Source: a virus
Reading direction: 5' to 3' (one strand)
IMG/VR virus record: IMGVR_UViG_3300017971_000265
Location: 1-64,000 of that record
Length of the DNA stretch: 64,000 nt
Shown here: positions 33,550-42,095 of the stretch, in pieces
Numbering within the stretch: the first letter of the stretch is position 1
How the letters are laid out: every line of letters starts with the position of its first letter
Position numbers and translations under genes: made by a program
Notes under the pieces: model-generated
Told to the model about the DNA's origin: nothing
Databases searched by the model: none
What the model saw: the letters and a program-made list of their open reading frames with translations, nothing else

Positions 33550-34119
33550 ATGAAAATCACAGTCATCAATAAGAGAGTAGCATCGGAGTTTGGTGCGGAC
33601 CACGTAATGTGTGTCGATGGCACCACTGTCAACCCCGGTGAGCAGCATGAGATGCTGGGTCGTTCCAGGACAGAACTCATTTTCCAGATGAATGTCCAAG
33701 ACGACGACGTATCGGTGTTGGGCGAACTGGAGGGCGATGATCGTTCTCCTCTCATTAACCAGATGAAGACTCCGGCAGATCCAGCTGCCGACACGTTTAC
33801 ACTGGCCGGTGAGGGATTCGATATTCTGGACGAGGTTGGAGCGGCATTCGACACAGACCTCCAGATGTATCTGGGTGTGTTTGACGACGCTGATTGTCAA
33901 ACTCCTTCGGAGGATGGCACGTTGGACACGGCGGCAACTGGGACGATTGATGCAGGTGCAGGTACAAATCTGCTCAAGGTTACCCCAGATGCGGGTGTTG
34001 TATCGGTAACTCTGACGGCAACGGGAGCTGGAGAATTCTGGCTCAAAGCGTGGCCGGTCGAAACCGACTACATTGTCGATGCCAGCGATTCGCACAAAAC
34101 GACATTCACCGCTTCATAG
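33550..34119 (+). CDS. Putative capsid decoration protein
   Basis: A 189-residue, Asp/Thr/Gly-rich beta protein flanked by two terminator-like hairpins right after the capsid gene, so it is probably strongly and separately expressed. The C-terminal 80 residues have the alternating pattern of an Ig-like or jelly-roll domain. Codons are C-ending like the capsid gene. This fits a head decoration or outer capsid protein, by context only. Start ATG 33550 follows TTGAGGAGAAATAGG. Confidence 0.6.
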   Translation: MKITVINKRVASEFGADHVMCVDGTTVNPGEQHEMLGRSRTELIFQMNVQDDDVSVLGELEGDDRSPLINQMKTPADPAADTFTLAGEGFDILDEVGAAFDTDLQMYLGVFDDADCQTPSEDGTLDTAATGTIDAGAGTNLLKVTPDAGVVSVTLTATGAGEFWLKAWPVETDYIVDASDSHKTTFTAS

Positions 34120-34136
34120 TCGGTGAGCTGTTCGGT

Positions 34137-34204
34137 ATGGTGAAGAGCACCCACGTTAGGATTCCTACCCCGGACATTCTACGGGGTGCTCGGCACCATC
34201 TTTT
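34137..34204 (+). terminator. Terminator-like hairpin after the putative decoration gene
   Basis: ATGGTG-aa-GAGCACCC pairs with GGGTGCTC-gg-CACCAT, 14 bp with one 2x2 internal loop, followed by CTTTTG. Confidence 0.65.
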
Positions 34205-34234
34205 GAACCTTCCTTCCCACGAGGAGAGTCTAAG

Positions 34235-34531
34235 ATGAGTCTAGGTGCATATATTAGGGAGTCATTGAGAGAAAAAGTTCTTGCTGAGTCCAAGAGTGTT
34301 GAGGAGTGGTGGGATCGTTTACCGGGTAAAAGACGTCTCAAAGTTGTGGCGATTCTTGGGTTGAGCAAGGGGAGGGCGAAGGTTATTTATAGTAAACTCA
34401 ACCCTGATGAGCAGAGTGAAATCTCTGCATATTTCAAGAAATATAAGGGCAAGGTTGAGGGAACAGAGGGGACAGATGATACTTTGAACGAGTCGATGCA
34501 GAGGAATGAAGCTAGTCTTAGCCGAGACTAG
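34235..34531 (+). CDS. Small protein with N-terminal L-x-E site
   Basis: A 98-residue protein. The N-terminus MSLGAYIRESLREKVLAE reaches L-A-E before Ser at residue 18, comparable to the tagged family although not close in sequence. The rest is Lys-rich and helical. Start ATG 34235 follows CGAGGAGAG. Its last codons are read from repeat copy H, in a different way from the TVRRGKE genes, because this copy starts with GAGGAATGAAG. Confidence 0.6.
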   Translation: MSLGAYIRESLREKVLAESKSVEEWWDRLPGKRRLKVVAILGLSKGRAKVIYSKLNPDEQSEISAYFKKYKGKVEGTEGTDDTLNESMQRNEASLSRD

Positions 34532-34643
34532 CGGGAGACATCGATGTTGCCTGAGAACATCGAGTCCAAAAGTCCCGCGTCGAGAAAAGGTTTGGTGAGA
34601 GATGGGAATTCCCAAGGGTCTTTCCCACATGCGAGGAGGGTTA
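34502..34643 (+). repeat. Intergenic repeat module, copy H
   Basis: Isolated copy in the late region. It has the CTAGTCT/AGACTAG hairpin, GCGGGA/TCCCGC with the perfectly paired CGATGTT/AACATCG inner stem, the GGAATTCC-containing long stem, and one terminal hairpin whose 3' arm GAGGAGGG is the ribosome site of the next gene. Confidence 0.85.
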
Positions 34644-34644
34644 G

Positions 34645-35217
34645 ATGGAGTTTTATAAGAAGAATCCAAAGATTGAGGGGACCATTACTGTCCAGAAGGT
34701 ATTGCTGGATGACGACATGGTTGTGACGGGAGAAGAGTTTAGGATCTTTGCTAATCCAAAAACCTTTCCCTCTATTCCTGTTAGGTTGGTTGCTGTCGAT
34801 TTTGACTCGCTGACTGAGACACAGAAAGAGAGGGCTATTCAGTTTGCTAAGGAGCGAGGGCAACCCGCGCCCAGACATCTCGGTGTGATCAAGTCGGAGA
34901 ATTTTGAGCTGACAAGAGATGGTGCTTTCAAAATTCATAGTCAACCGAAAAAGCCTTCCAAGCAAGCACCGGCACCTGTTCTTCCCCCCAAGAAGGCTGA
35001 ACCAAAACTTACCCAGCTTTATAACCTGGATGAGTTTATTGATATTTTTCCAGGTATTACAGATCGGAATGCGAGGCAAGTGAGACGCAAATTTCTGACA
35101 GTGAAGAGTTTGGCAGAGGCCAGCAATGCTGATTTGAGAGCGGTAGGGGTTAGGTCAAATTTTTTTAAGCGCCTGCGAGATCGGGCCAATTTGGAGATGG
35201 AGCAAGGAGACGAGTAG
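34645..35217 (+). CDS. Helix-hairpin-helix-containing protein
   Basis: A 190-residue protein. The C-terminal 60 residues (FPGITDRNARQVRRKF, then SLAEASNADLRAVGV) resemble tandem helix-hairpin-helix units that contact the DNA backbone. The N-terminal 70 residues form an unrecognised beta-rich part, and a Lys/Pro-rich linker joins the two (about 105-125). Translation starts at ATG 34645, 6 bases after GAGGAGGG of repeat copy H. A DNA-binding head protein is plausible. Confidence 0.62.
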   Translation: MEFYKKNPKIEGTITVQKVLLDDDMVVTGEEFRIFANPKTFPSIPVRLVAVDFDSLTETQKERAIQFAKERGQPAPRHLGVIKSENFELTRDGAFKIHSQPKKPSKQAPAPVLPPKKAEPKLTQLYNLDEFIDIFPGITDRNARQVRRKFLTVKSLAEASNADLRAVGVRSNFFKRLRDRANLEMEQGDE

Positions 35218-35226
35218 GAGGATAAT

Positions 35227-35802
35227 ATGCCCAAACTAGGAGATCTCGGACGGAACGTTGACATACTGAGGCAGATGCGTGATCGGCTAGTTGCTGAGGA
35301 GGGGAGAGCTAAGGAGCAGGAGGTTGAACAGGATCGATGGGATAGTTTTTCCGAGGTAGCGTCCGAGATTATTGAGGCGTGTGACAATAGACGTCTGGAA
35401 GAGCTTGTTACGGCGGTTCGTAAGCTCAAGAATCGGTTGCGCCGACCAGCGGTTAGGAAAGAATTGGCAAAGCTGGAAGCCGATGGAGGAAACGATAAGA
35501 TTCCTGCCAAGAAAGATAAGCCAATTACTGGGCAGTGCAAATGCGCGGAATGCGGCAAGGTTATTGATGGGTCAAAAGAGCCCTGTGTTGAAGATGCCTT
35601 ATGTACTGATTGTGCCTTGAAAAACAGAGTTGTTTCTAAGAAGGAACAGGACAAAAAGAAGAAGAAAAAGGGCGTGCCACCTACTCCAGGCATGGGATCT
35701 GAAGGAGGAGGAGCGTCAGGGGGCGAGGATGAGGGAGAGAGAGACGACGATGAGGAAAAAGAAAAGAAAGAGTCTCTGAGGAGAAGAAGCTATTCATTAT
35801 GA
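35227..35802 (+). CDS. Zinc-ribbon protein with charged tail
   Basis: A 191-residue protein. CKCAECG near residue 101 and CTDC near residue 121 form a zinc ribbon. The N-terminal half is a Glu/Arg-rich helix, and the C-terminal 45 residues are low-complexity (Lys run, Gly, Asp/Glu) ending LRRRSYSL. Strong ribosome site GTAGGAGGATAA. Function unknown. Confidence 0.6.
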   Translation: MPKLGDLGRNVDILRQMRDRLVAEEGRAKEQEVEQDRWDSFSEVASEIIEACDNRRLEELVTAVRKLKNRLRRPAVRKELAKLEADGGNDKIPAKKDKPITGQCKCAECGKVIDGSKEPCVEDALCTDCALKNRVVSKKEQDKKKKKKGVPPTPGMGSEGGGASGGEDEGERDDDEEKEKKESLRRRSYSL

Positions 35803-35855
35803 GTCTGGCCCAGGCAAATGAAGTCTCAACCGAGACAGTTGCGGCAAGCAGATGA
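35799..35855 (+). CDS. Possible 18-residue coupling peptide
   Basis: ATG 35799 overlaps the upstream stop (ATGA), and its own TGA overlaps the next start (ATGA at 35852). GAGGAGAAGAAG lies upstream. It may only serve to pass ribosomes to the neck gene, which lacks a good SD of its own. Confidence 0.3.
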   Translation: MSLAQANEVSTETVAASR

Positions 35856-36616
35856 GGCTGCAAGAGTTCAAGCGATGGATTCGCCGCAAACTAGGCGATG
35901 ATGGGCAATGTACCGTCAAGGTTGAATTGACGGAGCAACAGATTGAACAAGCCTTAGAGGATGCTAAGGATTGGTTCAATGTCTTTGTGGGGATCTATAG
36001 AGAATCATCTCTTAATATTGCCGAAGGAACGGTGGAGTATGATCTGTCTGCTGTTATCCCTGCTATCGATACAGTGTCCAAGGTGTGGTTTCCTCGTCGT
36101 GGCACTGAGATCGATTTTAGTGTTCTCTATCCCGGTTTTTTAGACGTCGAAGGAATTCCTTACGGAGTAGGGACACTGTGGGGCGAGGGATATCCCCAAA
36201 CATCGATTACGCAGACTCTTCAAACTCTCGAATCCATGTCTAAGCTTTTGAGTTCGGATCTAGATTGGGAGTTCTACAAGGATACCATGGTCGATCCCGC
36301 GACAAAGACGTTGCGAATAATGCCATCTCCAAAACAGGGAGGTGTTGTGTATTATTTCTATCGAGTCGATCCATCGGCTATTAAGTTGGAGAATTACGAT
36401 CCGAAACATCTCTGGTTTATTAGGGAGTGGGCCTTAGCTGAGGCGAAGTATACGTTGGGGCGAATCCGAGGGAAATATTCAGGCGGTTTGCCAGCGGCAG
36501 GTGGAGATCGTAGTCTTGACGGCGAGGCGCTAATCACTGAGTCGAGAGAAGATAAGGAACGAATAGAGGAAAAAATCCTGGATATGCAAGGTCCAGTTAT
36601 GCCTATGATTTATTAG
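35852..36616 (+). CDS. Head-completion/neck protein (gp13-like by context)
   Basis: A 254-residue protein. The helical N-terminus (LTEQQIEQALEDAKDWFN) is followed by strands, PRRGTEIDF, a Tyr-rich centre, and a C-terminal helical region with WALAEAKYTLGRIRGKYSGG. This architecture is common in neck or head-tail connector proteins of large T4-like phages. It probably binds below the portal. Assignment rests on pattern memory and gene order, so it is moderate. Confidence 0.6.
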   Translation: MRLQEFKRWIRRKLGDDGQCTVKVELTEQQIEQALEDAKDWFNVFVGIYRESSLNIAEGTVEYDLSAVIPAIDTVSKVWFPRRGTEIDFSVLYPGFLDVEGIPYGVGTLWGEGYPQTSITQTLQTLESMSKLLSSDLDWEFYKDTMVDPATKTLRIMPSPKQGGVVYYFYRVDPSAIKLENYDPKHLWFIREWALAEAKYTLGRIRGKYSGGLPAAGGDRSLDGEALITESREDKERIEEKILDMQGPVMPMIY

Positions 36617-36645
36617 GAGAGTCGAATCACACTGGTGAGGAAGCG

Positions 36646-37776
36646 ATGAGAGCGATACAGGAATGGCAACTTTGGATGCACCCATATCCTACTCTGATTA
36701 AAAACAAGAGTAGACGTCTGGACCCATCAAAATTCCCCTTTGGGAGGATTTTTCGGGATGGGAAGGAGCTGGTGAGGCTATCTGACTTGTTTGAGGCTCG
36801 GAAGCAGACTCCTCCCCAGTTGAAACGATGTGTTCGGGCCATTGTAGACAAAGAGATGGAGGGCGAGGATCGGACCCCAGAGGCGATGCGTGCGGCCATT
36901 TCGAAGGGTTTTGCTATTTGTACCTCACAGCTCCAGAAGAGTGGCTATTTGAAGGTAGGTAGTCAGAAGCCCACCAAGGCCGGGAAACAGGCGGGGCGCT
37001 CCAAGGCTGCTCAGAAGGCTCACATGGACAAGGTGGCCGATTATGAGCGGATGCTTGGTGTGGCTCGTGGAGAAGGCTCAGAGGATACTGGGGGCTCTCT
37101 GAGCGAGGCTGAGGGGGGGTTTAGGTTGAATGTGGCCCGTGTCCCGCTCGGCAAGGCCAGATCTTATGCAGAAGGAGTGTTGCGGCAGGCAGGCGAAGAT
37201 ATTGAGAGAGAATTGCCTGATTTTGATAAGAATTATGTTCGTTTGCAGAAGATGACCAGACAGGCATTAGACGTCCCAAGGATCGAGATGCCCGTTATTG
37301 AGCCCAAGGACATGAAGCGATTTGATAAAAAGCTCAAAAAGGGCCACCTCGATATTTTTGCTCCCTATGCGGAGGGTCATTTAGAAGCTCCGAAGCATTT
37401 GACCAAACAGACAGGCTCAGAATGGATCAAGCTAGGTGTGAGGGATGGCAAGAAAAAGGACGATGTAGTGGTTGGTCGCTGGACCTCGGTCCCCGCTAAA
37501 AAGCTGATTCCGACTCAATCGCAGATCTGGCTAGAGAAACTGGTGAGAAACATCGCAAAGTTTGGCAGGCCGAGGGCGGGTTCTCCAGTTCTCAATACGA
37601 CAATTATCGTTTCTAGGGAGGGTTATATCTTGGATGGCCATCACCGATATGGGCAGGTGATGTTGGCGAATCCAGACTTGAAATTGAAAGCGCTCTATAT
37701 TCCATTGCCCATTGAATTGTTACTCAAGATTGGACGCACCTATGGCAACGCCATTGGTAATGTTCAGAAGGGGTAA
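36646..37776 (+). CDS. ParB/sulfiredoxin-like domain protein
   Basis: A 376-residue protein. The last 90 residues carry NTTIIVSREGYILDGHHRYGQ, the D-G-H-H-R-x-x motif of the ParB/Srx fold, which binds nucleotides (in ParB, CTP) or has nuclease-like activity. The N-terminal 100 residues are basic with a helical repeat, and a basic Gly/Lys linker follows. SLSE before Ala at about residue 150 is a candidate protease site. As a head-region protein it could be packaged and act on DNA. A link to GACGTC is possible but unproven. Confidence 0.62.
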   Translation: MRAIQEWQLWMHPYPTLIKNKSRRLDPSKFPFGRIFRDGKELVRLSDLFEARKQTPPQLKRCVRAIVDKEMEGEDRTPEAMRAAISKGFAICTSQLQKSGYLKVGSQKPTKAGKQAGRSKAAQKAHMDKVADYERMLGVARGEGSEDTGGSLSEAEGGFRLNVARVPLGKARSYAEGVLRQAGEDIERELPDFDKNYVRLQKMTRQALDVPRIEMPVIEPKDMKRFDKKLKKGHLDIFAPYAEGHLEAPKHLTKQTGSEWIKLGVRDGKKKDDVVVGRWTSVPAKKLIPTQSQIWLEKLVRNIAKFGRPRAGSPVLNTTIIVSREGYILDGHHRYGQVMLANPDLKLKALYIPLPIELLLKIGRTYGNAIGNVQKG

Positions 37777-37780
37777 GGAA

Positions 37781-38455
37781 ATGTCTCTTTTCTATATGAA
37801 CCAATTACTTTCTGAGGCAGTTGATACGGTTTCTAGGGACGTCTTAACAGAGGTGGCTATTGGCCAGACAACGGAAACGGCAAATCTACGAATCCACCGT
37901 TACTCTAGTGCGATCCGTGTTACCGATCTCACAAATGCGGGAAAACGAGGAAAAAAGGTGGATGAATTCGCTCTTTACGATATTGACTCTTTGCGAGATC
38001 CCAGGATGAAAGATTTGGTAGAGATGTTTGCTGCCATGCTTAGCCGTGGGCGGATCAAAACTTATAAACAAGCTTTGACGGCGGCTAGGGGATTAGTTGA
38101 TGAGTCGGAACGAATTGCGAAAGCTTCTGATCAGTTTCTTTCCGTGCCCAAGATAGAGACGGGTCAATACAAGGGCGTTCGAGTAGCACCGGCCGGTTTT
38201 AAACCTATTGATTTTAAAAATCCGAATATTGCGCTGTATGCGGACAATGAGAGGTTCCGAATCACAGATATGAGGGATAAGTACAATGAACCTACCCTAA
38301 TAGCTCCGCTTCGTGGCAAGGTTGCATCGGTTAAAAAATTCTATGAGTGGGCTCGCAACAACATGGGAAAGTTGAACCGCATGACTTTTAGAGACGTCAT
38401 GAAGGAGATGAAACGTGCCGGAATCGATTATCACTACTATTGCGCGGTAGACTGA
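37781..38455 (+). CDS. Tagged putative cargo protein (class 2 tag)
   Basis: A 224-residue protein starting MSLFYMNQLLSEAVDTV, the class 2 tag, with L-S-E before Ala at residue 12 and a second site, DVLTE before Val, at residue 24. GACGTC encodes the Asp-Val of that second site, as in the polyprotein. ATG 37781 was chosen by GGTAAGGAA upstream and the conserved tag; 23 earlier codons overlap the previous gene. The body is alpha/beta and unrecognised. Confidence 0.7.
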   Translation: MSLFYMNQLLSEAVDTVSRDVLTEVAIGQTTETANLRIHRYSSAIRVTDLTNAGKRGKKVDEFALYDIDSLRDPRMKDLVEMFAAMLSRGRIKTYKQALTAARGLVDESERIAKASDQFLSVPKIETGQYKGVRVAPAGFKPIDFKNPNIALYADNERFRITDMRDKYNEPTLIAPLRGKVASVKKFYEWARNNMGKLNRMTFRDVMKEMKRAGIDYHYYCAVD

Positions 38456-38462
38456 GGGAAAA

Positions 38463-39413
38463 ATGCTTGGAAAATCCATAGAATTTTTGGAAGATATCAT
38501 CTCGATATTGGGGGAACAACCCGTGGGAGATGAAAACGATGTGGATGCATTTGGCATGGATGCACATACTAGGAGAAGGTTACGGGTTGATCGTTTATTG
38601 CAACCTAGAGGGAAGAAAAAGCCGCGTAAGCCGATGCGTACCAAAATGCCGCATTCGTTGGCCAGAATTCCCCGGCTGGGGAATGAGGAGATTGTGAATT
38701 CATCACTGAGGAGACGAGGTTATCTAGCAGAGAGCGTCCGGGTTCTTAAGAAAGCTCCTCCCAAGACCGCTGTGGCAGATGTGTACGGGTTAAGATTCTC
38801 GTCGTGGGACGGGAAGCTGGCATTGGTGACGACATCTGCATTAAGTGCTTTCAGCTCAGGCGAGCATATCAGTCAATGGTTTAATCCAGAGACATTAGCG
38901 CAGCGATATGTTGTACGGTTTGCTGTAGACAGCCGAGGGAAACCTATACCGGTGACGAATAGTAGTTGGATTGGGGCGCAGCCTTACCTTGCTGATGCGC
39001 ATCTTCCTTACGAGAAGAACACATTTAAGCTTGGTAGCCGTGGATATGGCATGAGGGCCGAAGTTGAAGGATCTTTTTCAAAACCTCAAGAGTTTTGGGT
39101 AAAGAAATCGTTCAAGAATCTGGATGGTGCACAGACCAACGTAGTGGAACACTATTTCCGCAAGCGCGGTTTTATTGACGTCTCTGATTTCAAACTCACG
39201 GTGCGGGATTGGCGCATTATGCTTGGCATGGGTTTTGACGAGATTCAGGAGAAACTGCATTACGAGAAGGCGAAGGAGGCTGATTATTTGGTTACGAGGA
39301 TACTCGGACATTCTACTATCGATGATAGTTTGATGAACAGAGTTTGGAAGGGCATCAAGGGCGTATACGCCTTGACACGGCAGGGTAAGATAAAATTCGC
39401 TGTAGAAAGGTGA
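38463..39413 (+). CDS. Putative cargo protein; class 1 tag internal or at an alternative start
   Basis: A 316-residue ORF. Residues about 81-90, SLRRRGYLAE, are a perfect class 1 tag. GTG 38694, with GAGGAG 3 bases upstream, would give a 239-residue protein beginning (M)NSSLRRRGYLAE, just like its neighbours. The longer form from ATG 38463 would add a basic leader with an N-terminal L-E-D segment. Either there are two products or the short form is the true gene. The remainder is alpha/beta and unrecognised. Confidence 0.62.
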   Translation: MLGKSIEFLEDIISILGEQPVGDENDVDAFGMDAHTRRRLRVDRLLQPRGKKKPRKPMRTKMPHSLARIPRLGNEEIVNSSLRRRGYLAESVRVLKKAPPKTAVADVYGLRFSSWDGKLALVTTSALSAFSSGEHISQWFNPETLAQRYVVRFAVDSRGKPIPVTNSSWIGAQPYLADAHLPYEKNTFKLGSRGYGMRAEVEGSFSKPQEFWVKKSFKNLDGAQTNVVEHYFRKRGFIDVSDFKLTVRDWRIMLGMGFDEIQEKLHYEKAKEADYLVTRILGHSTIDDSLMNRVWKGIKGVYALTRQGKIKFAVER

Positions 39414-39421
39414 ATCAAAAG

Positions 39422-39760
39422 ATGGCGCACAAAAAGCTGAGACATAGGCAATATCTGGGAGAGGGCACGACACCGTGGATATGGGCTTTTTCAAAACGTC
39501 CAGATGTTGAGTTTGCAATACAGATAGTTTCGGCTGATTCATTTCAGGTGCAAATAGGTATGGGGGGTGAGTGGTGGAACGGACGTCTAAGGCTTGGACG
39601 GAACATTCTCTATCATCGCAAGGGGAAAGTTGATCCTGCCTACCGACCCGTAACAGCAGAGGTAAGTCATAGGAAAGACGGTATATATTTCTCAATTTCC
39701 GGTGGCTTCTATGGGGATCAGACTGCGAAGTTTACGATGAGGCTAGTTGCGAATACGTGA
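39422..39760 (+). CDS. Tagged small protein (class 1 tag)
   Basis: A 112-residue protein beginning MAHKKLRHRQYLGE, a class 1 variant with L-G-E before Gly. ATG 39422 lies 8 bases after AAGGTGA; GTG 39410 is an alternative. The body alternates aromatic and charged residues in a beta pattern. It is a member of a chain of coupled cargo-like genes to 45.0 kb. Confidence 0.62.
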   Translation: MAHKKLRHRQYLGEGTTPWIWAFSKRPDVEFAIQIVSADSFQVQIGMGGEWWNGRLRLGRNILYHRKGKVDPAYRPVTAEVSHRKDGIYFSISGGFYGDQTAKFTMRLVANT

Positions 39761-40173
39761 TGGTTTCTTCTCTTACCAGTACTGTTGATCTTCTCCAAGA
39801 TGCACGCAAGTTCATGACGCCTGGACGCGAGGGGCGTGGCAAGCATGATCCGGTTGGATATGTACTTGGTAAATTTTTTAACTCTACGCCAGAGTTCGAT
39901 AAGTCGTTAGTTGAGAGACAGCGACGGAAGAATGGTTGGACGCTGCGAGGAGCATGGCCAAGTACTGGTCGGAAAATATTCGATTGGGAATTTGATGTTT
40001 GGGGCGAGCGCGGGGGTGAAGTAGTTGTGAAATTTGCGATGTGGAGTAATGAAGGATTGATTGATGGTCTGAGTTTTAGAACCAACGTAGGGACTGTGGA
40101 TAGGCTTATTCCTAAGTTTTTGAGAAAATACTTCTATCCCATGAAGGCTATGGCAAAGGAGAGAGCGGCATGA
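39760..40173 (+). CDS. Hypothetical protein in the cargo cluster
   Basis: A 137-residue protein coupled by ATGA overlap to the previous gene. Like that gene, it has a beta-rich centre (WEFDVWGERGGEVVVKFAMW resembles the pattern of the preceding protein's second half), which suggests an old duplication without the tag. The N-terminus has no L-x-E. Function unknown. Confidence 0.55.
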   Translation: MVSSLTSTVDLLQDARKFMTPGREGRGKHDPVGYVLGKFFNSTPEFDKSLVERQRRKNGWTLRGAWPSTGRKIFDWEFDVWGERGGEVVVKFAMWSNEGLIDGLSFRTNVGTVDRLIPKFLRKYFYPMKAMAKERAA

Positions 40174-40565
40174 ATCTTAGATGTCGCGGATATTTAGTGG
40201 AAAAGACGCTAAATGTTAAGCAGGCAATTCCCGATCAAGATTTAAGCGATAGGGAATTGGTACAAAGGATAAAAAGCTATAGGGTCGATAAGACTCGGGG
40301 GTGGGGTTTGTTTGTCAAGGCAAGAAATCTTCGACCGGGAATAGATGCGAAAGAATTTTATAAGATTTTTGATTCTGTAAATCCTGATCCTCATCACACG
40401 ATAGTTTCGGTTAAGTTTGAGCCGACACATATATCGAAAGATACTCCAGGATTATCCATAATGGTTACCTCAAGAACGCCGCATTTGGTACGTCATATAA
40501 TGAGCTATGGTGGAACTGGTGGCACGCCTGTACGTGAGTTTGATCGGCAATGGAGAGCAATATGA
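40170..40565 (+). CDS. Tagged small protein (class 1 tag)
   Basis: A 131-residue protein starting MNLRCRGYLVE, with L-V-E before Lys at residue 11. The body has predicted strands and helices and no recognised motif. It overlaps both neighbours by 4 bases, so the cluster is translated as a coupled series. Its first 30 bases closely resemble those of the next gene. Confidence 0.65.
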   Translation: MNLRCRGYLVEKTLNVKQAIPDQDLSDRELVQRIKSYRVDKTRGWGLFVKARNLRPGIDAKEFYKIFDSVNPDPHHTIVSVKFEPTHISKDTPGLSIMVTSRTPHLVRHIMSYGGTGGTPVREFDRQWRAI

Positions 40566-40795
40566 ATCTTAGACGTCGTGGATATTTACAGGAGTCGGTT
40601 GGGATTGTGAAAAAATCTCAGATTGATAGGAACAAATCTTATACTGTTTGGGAGAAGCATCCCTATATGGATACGTGGATGATCGATAGATCTTACTATG
40701 GGATTTATTTCTATGGAGAAGGCGAGGCTTATTTGAAATCAAAGAAACATATTGTGGTTCCCAGGGGAGTGGACCCAAATAGGGAGGACAAGTGA
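40562..40795 (+). CDS. Tagged small protein (class 1 tag)
   Basis: A 77-residue protein starting MNLRRRGYLQE, L-Q-E before Ser. GACGTC lies in the Arg-Arg codons. The rest is Tyr/Lys-rich. ATG 40562 was chosen over an earlier in-frame ATG because the tag then sits at the N-terminus. Confidence 0.65.
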   Translation: MNLRRRGYLQESVGIVKKSQIDRNKSYTVWEKHPYMDTWMIDRSYYGIYFYGEGEAYLKSKKHIVVPRGVDPNREDK

Positions 40796-40796
40796 T

Positions 40797-41285
40797 ATGA
40801 GTCTTCGAGATGTAAATGAATTGCTTCGTGGCAGTGTTGCGCAGATCAGGGACATAGAAGAGGCAGCGCCAGCGCCCGGTGTGGTAGACTTGGAGAATCC
40901 GGTCTATCATATACGTCAGAAGGTGGCTAAGATCAGTGTCCCGGTCTCACCAACAACTAGTATTGCTGCTGGACAGACAGGGGCGAAGTTGTTGAAACAG
41001 AGACTGACAGGTTGGACAAAGGCTGATCATAAAAAGGCTGTGGTTAAGTTGGAAAAAATGGCAAAGAGGGCCAAGGCTGACTATGCGCGTGCGCTCGATA
41101 GGGCGGCGCAGGAAACGTGGGGGCGAAAATGGAAGCCGACTGATTACAAGATCTCTTGCGTTGGTTCGGATGAATTTTCCGAGTCGATCAAGAAAAAACT
41201 CCGAGTGTTGTGTCGTAAGATGACAATTATTGGAGATGCGCTTGCGTCTCATAGGTATTTGGCAAAATATCTAAGGACAAAATGA
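40797..41285 (+). CDS. Tagged protein (class 2 tag)
   Basis: A 162-residue protein starting MSLRDVNELLRGSVAQIRDIEEA; the tag is class 2, with a possible I-E-E site near residue 22. The body is Lys-rich and helical (about 70-120). ATG 40797 follows AGGGAGGACAAG. It overlaps the next start by 4 bases. Confidence 0.65.
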   Translation: MSLRDVNELLRGSVAQIRDIEEAAPAPGVVDLENPVYHIRQKVAKISVPVSPTTSIAAGQTGAKLLKQRLTGWTKADHKKAVVKLEKMAKRAKADYARALDRAAQETWGRKWKPTDYKISCVGSDEFSESIKKKLRVLCRKMTIIGDALASHRYLAKYLRTK

Positions 41286-41767
41286 AGTTTACTCTTACAG
41301 AGAATCTGATCTTGCTTGAATTCCTCCTGGGGGAACTCTCAGGATCGGAGTATCTGGTTGAGAAAAAGATCTCTAAACTGACTCCTTACCAGAAGGCGCA
41401 AAGGGCAAGACGTCAAACAGTGGCGGCACATACTCCTCGTCCGGCGAAACAGAGTGTGTTTTACAAACATGCTGTGCGGGCAATATTTCAGAAGCTTAGA
41501 AAAGGCGGGGATGGTTTCAAGGGGTCAGCTAGGGGAGGGCAGCTTATTGCTCAACATATGTTGAAAAAGCATGGATATGCAGCGGGGAGTCCTTCTGGCA
41601 ACTTCAGTCTAACCAGCAAGGGTAGGAAGAGGAATTTGAAACATGTACGTGAGCCTGCTGGGGTACGGGCGAGAAAAGAGCGTGCCTACAACTACATTAT
41701 GGGTATTCAGAAACGTGCCGCTCAGAGGCAGCAGCAGGTGAAGGCCAAGGCGGCTGGAGCTGGATAG
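41282..41767 (+). CDS. Basic protein with a divergent leader
   Basis: A 161-residue protein. The leader is hydrophobic and acidic (residues 1-28) and ends EYLVE before Lys, matching the end of the class 1 tag. The mature part would be strongly basic (Lys/Arg/Gln-rich, ending KAKAAGAG), consistent with DNA binding in the head. It overlaps the upstream gene by 4 bases. Confidence 0.62.
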   Translation: MKFTLTENLILLEFLLGELSGSEYLVEKKISKLTPYQKAQRARRQTVAAHTPRPAKQSVFYKHAVRAIFQKLRKGGDGFKGSARGGQLIAQHMLKKHGYAAGSPSGNFSLTSKGRKRNLKHVREPAGVRARKERAYNYIMGIQKRAAQRQQQVKAKAAGAG

Positions 41768-41775
41768 GAGACGTC

Positions 41776-42048
41776 ATGAATAGTTTGAGAAATCGCGGGT
41801 ATTTGGAAGAGGGGCAGTATCAAGTGTCTATTGGTCCTGACGATGACCTGGAAGATAAGACTGGTGAGCTGATGAAAATGATCAGAGCAGCTATTCACGG
41901 TGGTATCAGGAGGGTATTGGCTCAGAATGGTATGTCTCCTTCTGTGATCGGGAAGGTGGATAGATACCTTGATGCCAAAGAAGGTAAATTCATGGATGAT
42001 TTGACTGATATTATGTTGAAAATGCGAGTTCCACATAGGCTTGGGTAA
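41776..42048 (+). CDS. Tagged small protein (class 1 tag)
   Basis: A 90-residue protein starting MNSLRNRGYLEE, L-E-E before Gly. The leader is ATAGGAGACGTC before ATG, so a GACGTC lies within the ribosome-site region. The body is acidic at first and then helical. Function unknown. Confidence 0.65.
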   Translation: MNSLRNRGYLEEGQYQVSIGPDDDLEDKTGELMKMIRAAIHGGIRRVLAQNGMSPSVIGKVDRYLDAKEGKFMDDLTDIMLKMRVPHRLG

Positions 42049-42095
42049 ATAATGGGTACACTGATAACTGATTGCAACCAAATAGGAGACGTCAA

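Noticed and set aside
32553-33854. 433-codon ORF on the minus strand across the capsid gene
   Set aside because: It opposes the clearly recognisable gp23-like capsid gene and the putative decoration gene, with Arg/Ser-rich antisense composition.
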